Origin: Rhizobiaceae bacterium | Lineage (GTDB): Bacteria; Pseudomonadota; Alphaproteobacteria; Rhizobiales; Rhizobiaceae | Direction of reading: 5' to 3' | DNA: 6,887 nucleotides | Assembly (NCBI GenBank): GCA_020696915.1 | Contig: JAJFMR010000155.1 | Span: 1 to 6,887 of the forward strand | Shown here: piece by piece, positions 1 through 5,628 of the stretch | Layout: each line of letters opens with the position of its first letter | How positions within the stretch are numbered: position 1 is the stretch's first letter | Translations under genes and position numbers: made by a program | The notes under the pieces: generated by a model | The model's input: the letters and a program-made list of their open reading frames with translations, nothing else | Database searches by the model: none | Told to the model about the DNA's origin: nothing

Positions 1-232
1 GGTTTTCGGTCTCGGTTGGCACAGGCTGCTTTCCGGCGGGGCGGAGGCTTCCCGCCCATCCTGGCCCGCATCTACGCAAGCAGCACATCCAATCGGAAAA
101 TCTCTGTTTTCTTATCTCGTTTCAACGGCCTGTCCGGTTTCGGGCGGAGTCGGCTTGAATTGGCGTTTTTTCATAACGATATCGATTGAGACAGCCGGAT
201 GCGGCTGTCGGCAACGGAAGGAACGGGAGAAA
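1..232. other. Upstream region without a convincing gene
   Basis: No recognisable protein is encoded here. Two forward frames and one reverse frame happen to lack stops over much of the stretch, but their translations (rich in S, R, G and P) match nothing I know. A TTG at 155 is in frame with the following gene and could extend it by 26 residues, but the sequence there (a poly-T stretch, then the 8-bp hairpin at 190-209) reads as leader. The more A/T-rich stretch around 95-185 is the likely promoter area. A TTGAAT at 155-160 sits 17 nt before GATATC at 178-183, but GATATC is a poor -10, so I do not call a promoter. A weak 6-bp inverted repeat (35-40 with 51-56) has no T-tail and is not a credible terminator. 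Confidence 0.5.
190..209 (+). promoter_or_regulatory. 8-bp perfect hairpin in the leader of the DUF2852 gene
   Basis: GACAGCCG (190-197) is exactly complementary to CGGCTGTC (202-209) across a GATG tetraloop. It ends 23 nt before the ATG at 233 and just before the purine-rich ribosome binding site (GGAAGGAACGGGAGA, about 215-229). There is no T-tail, so it is not an intrinsic terminator. It could stabilise the mRNA 5' end, affect ribosome access, or act as a DNA operator. The structure is seen directly; any function is inference. Confidence 0.4.
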
Positions 233-661
233 ATGAACACGACTGCACTGATCCGCCCGGCCTGGACGCCGGCGACCATCGCGCTGATGGTGATCGGCTT
301 CATGGTGTTCTGGCCGCTGGGCCTTGCCATGCTGGCCTACATCATCTGGGGTGACCGGCTGGAAGGCTTCAAGCGCGACGTCAACCGCGCGACGGACGGC
401 GTCTTCGCCGGCTGCCGTCGCAAGACCTGGAAGGCGCATCGCGGCGGCACCGGCAACGTCGCCTTCGACGACTGGCGCGAGAAGGAACTCGAGCGACTGG
501 CCCAGGAACGCCGCAGGCTCGATGAGACCCTCAAGGAATTCGACGATTATGCGCGCGAACTGCGCCGCGCCAAGGACCAGGAGGAGTTCGACCGTTTCAT
601 GTCAAACCGCTCCCGGGGAACGCCGCAGCCGCGCGGGGAGACCGGCCTGCTCGACGACTGA
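233..661 (+). CDS. DUF2852 family membrane-anchored protein
   Basis: A 142-residue protein of unknown function that I assign to DUF2852, a family I know from alphaproteobacteria. Residues about 16-38 (IALMVIGFMVFWPLGLAMLA and on) form one hydrophobic membrane segment. A short basic linker (KRDVNRATDG, CRRKTWKAHR) follows. Residues about 78-123 are a highly charged helix likely to form a coiled coil (FDDWREKELERLAQERRRLD, then AKDQEEFDRFM); this FD.WR...L..L / AKD..EFD.FM pattern is the family hallmark. The C-terminal 19 residues look disordered. The likely topology is a single-pass inner-membrane anchor with a cytoplasmic helical tail. I chose the ATG at 233 because a strong purine-rich ribosome binding site precedes it; the in-frame TTG at 155 would add a non-conserved stretch spanning the leader hairpin. 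The gene stands alone: a strong terminator follows at 694-730. No catalytic residues are visible. Family assignment is fairly sure; function is unknown. Confidence 0.85.
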   Translation: MNTTALIRPAWTPATIALMVIGFMVFWPLGLAMLAYIIWGDRLEGFKRDVNRATDGVFAGCRRKTWKAHRGGTGNVAFDDWREKELERLAQERRRLDETLKEFDDYARELRRAKDQEEFDRFMSNRSRGTPQPRGETGLLDD

Positions 662-693
662 GCGGCACGTCATGGCTGATCGTCGGCCTCATT

Positions 694-730
694 GAAAACG
701 GCGCCGCCTGTCGCGGCGCCGTTTTCTTTT
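694..730 (+). terminator. Rho-independent terminator after the DUF2852 gene
   Basis: A perfect 14-bp stem (left arm 694-707, right arm 713-726) with a 5-nt CTGTC loop is followed by TTTT at 727-730. The stem core is G+C-rich (CGGCGCCGC) and flanked by AAAA/TTTT pairs. It lies 32 nt after the stop codon at 661 and isolates the DUF2852 gene from the next one. Because the outer pairs are A:T on both sides, it might also weakly stop transcription arriving on the minus strand. Confidence 0.92.
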
Positions 731-819
731 AGCGGCAAGCACCCAGCGAGTGGCGGCGGCGGATGGAGCCGCTAATATGCTTCCCTTCCACACATGCGAA
801 TCACGGGTACGCTGCCGTC

Positions 820-1578
820 ATGCCCTTCGGTTTCATCAAACGTGCCGGACCGCGAAGGCCGATCCCCGTCCAGGAACGAGAACATATCGTTGCGGGCAGA
901 ACGCTGCCCCTTAAGATTGTCGAAAACGATCGCGCGCGGCGCCTCACGCTGCGCATAGACACCGGCGGCCAAGGCCTCAGGATCACCATCCCACCAGGCC
1001 TCAGGCAGGGTGAAGTCGACCTTTTTCTCAGCCGCCAGCAGGGCTGGCTGGAGCAGCGTCTGGCCAAGGTGCCGAAGCGGCCGCAGGTCAGACCGGGCAT
1101 CAAGATACCGCTGCGCGGCGTGCCGCATCTCATCGTCCACGAGCCGGCCCGGCGAGGCACGGTTTCGGTCGGATCGATCGAGGGCACGCCGGTGCTTTTC
1201 GTACACGGCGACCGCCGTCACCTGCCGCGACGCCTCGCCGACTTCCTCAAGCGCGAGGCAAGGCGCGAGATCGAGGCGCTCGTCGAAGGCCATTGCAAGG
1301 CCATCGGCAGGCGCGCCAAGGCCGTTCGCTTCCGCGACACGTCCAGCCGCTGGGGCTCCTGCACGTCGGACGGCACCCTGTCCTTCTCGTGGCGCATCAT
1401 GATGGCGCCGGCACCGGTGATAAACTACCTGGTCGCGCATGAGGTCGCGCATCTCAAGGAAATGAACCATGGCCTTAAATTCTGGAAGCTTTGCGAAGCA
1501 CTCTGTGCCGATACGGACCGCTGCAAGGCCTGGCTGAAGCGCAATGGCGGCGCGCTGCAGGCGATCCAGTTTGAATAG
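820..1578 (+). CDS. YgjP/SprT-like zinc-dependent metallohydrolase (M48-type, DUF45)
   Basis: Encodes about 252 residues of the YgjP-like family, annotated variously as SprT-family or M48-family zinc metallopeptidase. The C-terminal half carries the signature: RWGSC at residues 177-181, the LSFSWRIMMAP strand, then HEVAH at 207-211 (HExxH, with H207 and H211 as metal ligands and E208 as catalytic base), followed by KEMNH, whose H217 is the probable third ligand. The N-terminal half (LPLKIVENDRARRLTLRIDT...ITIPPG) matches the beta-rich start typical of the alphaproteobacterial members. E. coli YgjP is shorter and lacks part of this N-terminus. The substrate is uncertain: I recall UTP pyrophosphatase activity reported for E. 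coli YgjP, while family names imply proteolysis. The start is ambiguous. ATG 763 would give 271 residues, but the extra 19 look non-conserved and cover a TAATAT box at 773-778, so I prefer ATG 820; neither has a clear Shine-Dalgarno. No T-tailed terminator separates it from trpF 111 nt downstream, so read-through into the trp genes is possible. Confidence 0.88.
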   Translation: MPFGFIKRAGPRRPIPVQEREHIVAGRTLPLKIVENDRARRLTLRIDTGGQGLRITIPPGLRQGEVDLFLSRQQGWLEQRLAKVPKRPQVRPGIKIPLRGVPHLIVHEPARRGTVSVGSIEGTPVLFVHGDRRHLPRRLADFLKREARREIEALVEGHCKAIGRRAKAVRFRDTSSRWGSCTSDGTLSFSWRIMMAPAPVINYLVAHEVAHLKEMNHGLKFWKLCEALCADTDRCKAWLKRNGGALQAIQFE

Positions 1579-1611
1579 CTGCCGATTCTGGCACGCTTGT
1601 CGCCGCGCCTT

Positions 1612-1678
1612 CTGTAGCTTCCTGTTTGCGCTTCCGATTCATCCGGAAGGCAATTCCATTTTTCAGTCTCATGCTGTA
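1612..1678 (-). repeat. Dispersed palindromic intergenic repeat, copy A (reverse orientation)
   Basis: Read on the minus strand, these 67 nt align with the 68 nt at 5513-5580 at 55 of 68 positions (12 mismatches and one 1-nt gap, counted by eye). Shared blocks include TGGAATTGC, CCGGATGAAT, GCGCAAACA and GCTACAG. The outer palindromic arms that are perfect in the other copy are eroded here. This copy instead holds a 6-bp stem (1631-1636 with 1644-1649). It fills most of the YgjP-trpF gap and ends 11 nt before the trpF start. It resembles the small palindromic repeats scattered between genes in rhizobial genomes; the named family cannot be assigned without a search. Confidence 0.8.
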
Positions 1679-1689
1679 ATCGGCTGTCC

Positions 1690-2349
1690 ATGGCGATCGA
1701 TATCAAGATCTGCGGGCTGAGGACCGACGCCGCACTGGATGCCGCACTGGCCAACGGTGCCTCGCATGTCGGTTTCATCTTCTTTCCGAAAAGCCCGCGC
1801 CACGTCGAGCCGGCCCTGGCAGGACGCCTGCGACAGGCCGCCGTCGGCCGAGCCTCCGCCGTGGCGGTCACCGTCGACGCAGACGATCCCTTCCTCGACG
1901 CGATCGTCCGCGGCATGGCACCCGACCTGCTGCAGCTTCACGGCAACGAGAGCCCGGCGCGCGTGGCTGAGATCAGGTCACGCTACCGGCTGCCGGTCAT
2001 GAAAGCGCTGGCCATTTCCGAACCGGCCGATCTGGCGACGATTCCTGCCTACCGAAACGTCGCCGACCGCCTGCTCTTCGACGCCAGGCCGCCCGCTGGC
2101 GCCTCACTTCCGGGCGGCAACGGCGCTGCCTTCGACTGGCGGATCCTTGCGGACGTGGAGCGGGGGCTCGACTACATGCTCTCGGGGGGCCTGGACGCCG
2201 GCAATGTGCGCGAGGCGCTGGCGCTCGCCGACCCTCCCGGCATCGACGTGTCCTCGGGTGTCGAGAGCGCTCCGGGGCACAAGGACCCGGCGCTGGTCGC
2301 AGCCTTTTTCCGGGCGGTGCGGGCTGCCGGAAAACATGGCGCCGCGTGA
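1690..2349 (+). CDS. trpF: Phosphoribosylanthranilate isomerase (TrpF)
   Basis: Catalyses the Amadori rearrangement of N-(5-phosphoribosyl)anthranilate to CdRP, the third step from chorismate to tryptophan, in the cytoplasm. The 219-residue length is normal for a stand-alone (beta/alpha)8 TrpF. Landmarks in order: KICGL with catalytic Cys8; the GFIFFPKSPRHV loop; VTVDADDPFL; DLLQLHGNESP; LLFDAR with general-acid Asp131; LPGGNGAAFDW; MLSGGLDAGNV; and GIDVSSGVES with GHKD, the phosphate-binding C-terminal loops. All key residues are present. The ATG at 1690 gives the canonical MxxDIKICG start, but the 15 nt before it have no Shine-Dalgarno. A TGTAAT hexamer at 1675-1680 could be a -10 giving a near-leaderless message, with no good -35. 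It leads the trpFBA-accD-folC cluster, with a 97-nt gap before trpB. Confidence 0.97.
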   Translation: MAIDIKICGLRTDAALDAALANGASHVGFIFFPKSPRHVEPALAGRLRQAAVGRASAVAVTVDADDPFLDAIVRGMAPDLLQLHGNESPARVAEIRSRYRLPVMKALAISEPADLATIPAYRNVADRLLFDARPPAGASLPGGNGAAFDWRILADVERGLDYMLSGGLDAGNVREALALADPPGIDVSSGVESAPGHKDPALVAAFFRAVRAAGKHGAA

Positions 2350-2369
2350 GGGCCGCCGCGCGAACGTTT

Positions 2370-2427
2370 GATTTCCGATGCCTCTCGTGACATAGCGCGG
2401 AAATCTTTGCCGGCGCACTGCGCCGGC
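2370..2427 (+). promoter_or_regulatory. Two adjacent perfect inverted repeats in the trpF-trpB gap
   Basis: GATTTCCG (2370-2377) pairs exactly with CGGAAATC (2398-2405) around a 20-nt loop. After TTT, GCCGGCGC (2409-2416) pairs with GCGCCGGC (2420-2427) around ACT. The second stem ends 19 nt before the trpB ATG and 8 nt before the only plausible ribosome binding element (GGGA, 2436-2439). There is no long T-run, so full termination is unlikely. RNA processing, mRNA stabilisation, or tuning of trpB-trpA translation relative to trpF are possible. The pairing is seen directly; the role is inference. The first loop contains a five-codon ATG...TAG frame (2378-2395) without Trp codons and with no ribosome binding site, so it is not a leader peptide. 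Confidence 0.4.
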
Positions 2428-2446
2428 TCCCACCCGGGACCATGCG

Positions 2447-3667
2447 ATGAATCAGCCGGCCGAGCCGAATTCCTTCCGAACCGGACCCGACGAGCAGGGA
2501 ATGTTCGGCATTTTCGGCGGCCGCTTCGTCGCCGAGACACTCATGCCGCTCATTCTCGAACTCGAGCACCACTGGACGTTCGCGAAAAACGACCCCGCCT
2601 ACAAGGCCGAGGTGGCTTCGCTCAACAAGCATTACACCGGACGGCCGAGTCCGCTCTATTTCGCCGAGCGGCTCACCGAGGTGCTCGGCGGGGCCAAAAT
2701 CTACTTCAAGCGCGACGAGCTGAACCACACCGGTTCGCACAAGATCAACAACTGTCTCGGCCAGGTCCTGCTGGCGAAGCGCATGGGCAAGACGCGGATC
2801 ATCGCCGAGACCGGCGCCGGGCAGCATGGCGTCGCATCGGCGACCGTGGCGGCGCGTTTCGGCCTGCCCTGCGTCGTCTATATGGGCGCCACCGACGTGG
2901 AGAGGCAGGCTCCGAACGTCTTCCGGATGAAGCTCCTCGGCGCCGAGGTGCGGCCGGTGACCTCTGGGCACGGCACGCTGAAGGACGCCATGAACGAGGC
3001 GCTGCGCGACTGGGTCACCAATGTCGACGACACCTATTACATGATCGGCACGGCCGCCGGGCCACACCCTTACCCGGAGCTGGTGCGCGAACTGCAGTCG
3101 GTGATCGGCCGCGAGGCCCGGGAGCAGATCCTGGAGGCAGAAGGCCGGCTGCCCGACCTGATCGTCGCCGCAGTCGGCGGCGGGTCGAATGCAATCGGGC
3201 TGTTCCATCCTTTCCTCGACGATCGCGGCGTGAAGATCGTCGGCGTCGAGGCGGGCGGCAAGGGGTTGGGGGGAGACGAACATTGCGCTTCGCTGACCGC
3301 CGGGTCGCCTGGCGTGCTGCATGGCAACCGCACTTACCTGCTGCAGGACGGCGACGGCCAGATCAAGGAAGGCCATTCGATCTCGGCAGGGCTGGACTAT
3401 CCCGGCATCGGGCCCGAACACTCCTGGCTGAAGGAGGCCGGACGCGTCGAGTACGTGCCGATCATGGATAGCGAGGCGCTCGAGGCGTTCCAGCTGCTCA
3501 CCCGGACCGAGGGCATCATACCGGCGCTGGAGCCGGCGCATGCGCTCGCAGAGGTCGTGAAGCGGGCACCGGCCATGGGCAAGGACGAGATCATAATCAT
3601 GAATCTCTGCGGCCGCGGCGACAAGGACATCTTCACCGTGGGCAAGATTCTGGGCATGGGCCTCTAG
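2447..3667 (+). CDS. trpB: Tryptophan synthase beta chain (TrpB)
   Basis: A PLP enzyme that condenses indole, channelled from TrpA, with L-serine to give L-tryptophan; it works as the beta2 core of the alpha2beta2 complex. The 406 residues are full length. Landmarks: GMFGIFGGRFVAETLMP near the N-terminus; KRDELNHTGSHKINN with PLP-binding Lys99; ETGAGQHG with catalytic Glu121; the GGGSNAIG phosphate-binding loop at 244-251; LDYPGIGPEH; and LCGRGDKD at 387-394. In the last motif a Cys (388) sits where the Salmonella enzyme has the Ser377 that contacts the PLP ring nitrogen; I believe Cys is usual in rhizobial TrpB. The start at 2447 (MNQPAEPNSFRTGPDEQGMF) is preceded by a weak GGGA. It overlaps nothing and is followed after one base by trpA, so the two are very likely translationally coupled for equal amounts. 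Confidence 0.98.
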   Translation: MNQPAEPNSFRTGPDEQGMFGIFGGRFVAETLMPLILELEHHWTFAKNDPAYKAEVASLNKHYTGRPSPLYFAERLTEVLGGAKIYFKRDELNHTGSHKINNCLGQVLLAKRMGKTRIIAETGAGQHGVASATVAARFGLPCVVYMGATDVERQAPNVFRMKLLGAEVRPVTSGHGTLKDAMNEALRDWVTNVDDTYYMIGTAAGPHPYPELVRELQSVIGREAREQILEAEGRLPDLIVAAVGGGSNAIGLFHPFLDDRGVKIVGVEAGGKGLGGDEHCASLTAGSPGVLHGNRTYLLQDGDGQIKEGHSISAGLDYPGIGPEHSWLKEAGRVEYVPIMDSEALEAFQLLTRTEGIIPALEPAHALAEVVKRAPAMGKDEIIIMNLCGRGDKDIFTVGKILGMGL

Positions 3668-3668
3668 C

Positions 3669-4508
3669 ATGGCCACCCGGATAGATCGCCGCCTTGCCGC
3701 GCTCCAGGTCGAGGGCCGACCTGCACTCGTCACCTACTTCATGGCCGGCGATCCCGACTACACCACGTCGCTCGGGGTCATGAAGGCGCTGCCTGCCGCA
3801 GGTGCCGACATCATCGAACTCGGCATGCCTTTCTCGGATCCGATGGCCGATGGCCCGGCGATCCAGGCAGCCGGCCTGCGTGCCCTCAAGGGCGGCCAGA
3901 CACTGGGCAGGACGCTCGGCATGGCAAGGGAGTTCCGCCATGACGACGGCGACACGCCGATCGTGCTGATGGGCTACTACAATCCGATATACGTCTATGG
4001 CGTCGACCGCTTTCTCGCCGATGCGATAGCCGCCGGCATCGACGGGCTGATCGTCGTCGATCTGCCGCCGGAGATGGACGGCGAACTCTGCGTCCCGGCA
4101 TTGCGGGCCGGCGTCAACTTCATCCGGCTGGCAACTCCGACCACCGACGATCTGCGGCTGCCCAAGGTGCTGCAAAACACCTCCGGCTTCGTCTACTACG
4201 TTTCGATGACCGGCATCACCGGCGCCGCGCTCGCCGATACCGGCCGGGTCGCGACCGCCGTCAGGCGCATCAAGAGCCACACCAAGCTTCCGGTATGCGT
4301 GGGGTTCGGCGTCAAGACGGCCGACCAGGCCCGGACCATCGGCGCGGCAGCCGACGGCGTCGTCGTCGGCACGGCGATCGTCAACGCCGTCGCTGGCGCG
4401 ATCGGCCCTGGCGGCGGCCAGGCGGGAGATGCCGTGGAAGCCGTGAGCACGCTGGTCCGCGATCTGTCCAGGGGCGTGCGTACGGCGCGCCTTGCTCCTG
4501 CCGGATAG
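3669..4508 (+). CDS. trpA: Tryptophan synthase alpha chain (TrpA)
   Basis: Cleaves indole-3-glycerol phosphate to indole and glyceraldehyde-3-phosphate and passes indole through the tunnel to TrpB. The 279 residues fit a normal (beta/alpha)8 TrpA. Visible signatures: ALVTYFMAGDPDY near the N-terminus; IIELGMPFSDPMADGPAIQ with catalytic Glu50 and Asp61 (E. coli Glu49 and Asp60); VLMGYYNPIYVYG; GLIVVDLPPEM (loop 2, TrpB contact); YYVSMTGITG (loop 6 lid); LPVCVGFGVKTADQA and DGVVVGTAIVNAV for phosphate binding. The start is fixed by the conserved N-terminus and by the position one base after the trpB stop; the ribosome binding site, if any, lies inside the end of trpB, as expected for translational coupling. 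A 35-nt gap separates it from accD. Nothing is missing or unusual. Confidence 0.98.
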   Translation: MATRIDRRLAALQVEGRPALVTYFMAGDPDYTTSLGVMKALPAAGADIIELGMPFSDPMADGPAIQAAGLRALKGGQTLGRTLGMAREFRHDDGDTPIVLMGYYNPIYVYGVDRFLADAIAAGIDGLIVVDLPPEMDGELCVPALRAGVNFIRLATPTTDDLRLPKVLQNTSGFVYYVSMTGITGAALADTGRVATAVRRIKSHTKLPVCVGFGVKTADQARTIGAAADGVVVGTAIVNAVAGAIGPGGGQAGDAVEAVSTLVRDLSRGVRTARLAPAG

Positions 4509-4543
4509 AGTCCCATCTTCTCCCGAAACGGGGCGCCTCCACC

Positions 4544-5461
<918 letters not shown>

Positions 5462-5512
5462 AGCGAAAGCGAGAGCGTCGCAAATGCGATTGTGCCCGAT
5501 CAGCGGCACGCC

Positions 5513-5580
5513 TATAGCATCGGACCGACAAGTGGAATTGCTTCCCGGATGAATTCCGATGCGCAAACAAGAGGCTACAG
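5513..5580 (+). repeat. Dispersed palindromic intergenic repeat, copy B (forward orientation)
   Basis: These 68 nt in the accD-folC gap match the reverse complement of 1612-1678 at 55 of 68 positions. Here the palindrome is intact: GCATCGGA (5517-5524) is exactly complementary to TCCGATGC (5555-5562), with a partly self-complementary interior (GGAATT at 5534-5539 versus AATTCC at 5552-5557). A conserved tail, GCGCAAACA then GCTACAG, follows. It ends 48 nt before the folC ATG. Transcribed within the operon, it could fold into a stem-loop between accD and folC. It lacks a T-tract and is not a terminator. Confidence 0.8.
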
Positions 5581-5628
5581 CGGCAAAGCGCGCTTCTGCC
5601 GGCGCACGCCGCCGTAGGACTTCTGACA

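Noticed and set aside
35..56. A 6-bp inverted repeat near the left edge as a terminator of an upstream gene
   Set aside because: Short stem, 10-nt loop and no following T-run.
1584..1640. Two GATTC (CcrM-type GANTC) sites upstream of trpF as a cell-cycle control signal
   Set aside because: Other GANTC sites occur elsewhere in the window, no CtrA-like TTAA-N7-TTAA motif is present, and two sites in 57 nt is weak evidence.
1475..1672. Similar peptides (MRLKNGIAFRMN and RKQEAT on the minus strand here; MRKQEAT at 5559) suggesting a repeated small gene
   Set aside because: The likeness comes from the nucleotide repeat at 1612-1678 and 5513-5580, whose copies differ by an indel and lie in unrelated flanks; there is no shared ribosome binding site or conserved frame.
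2378..2395. A five-codon ATG...TAG frame in the trpF-trpB gap as a possible attenuator leader peptide
   Set aside because: It encodes MPLVT with no tryptophan codons and has no Shine-Dalgarno; such a short frame is expected by chance.
2368..3471. A 367-codon plus-strand frame overlapping trpB
   Set aside because: It is a +1 shadow of trpB, extremely arginine-rich, with no family resemblance; trpB itself is certain.
1997..3733. A 578-codon open frame on the minus strand opposite trpF and trpB
   Set aside because: It lies antisense to two clearly conserved genes, spans their boundary, is rich in R, A, P and H as expected from G/C-biased codons read backwards, and shows no domain or start signal. 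It is a by-product of high G+C.
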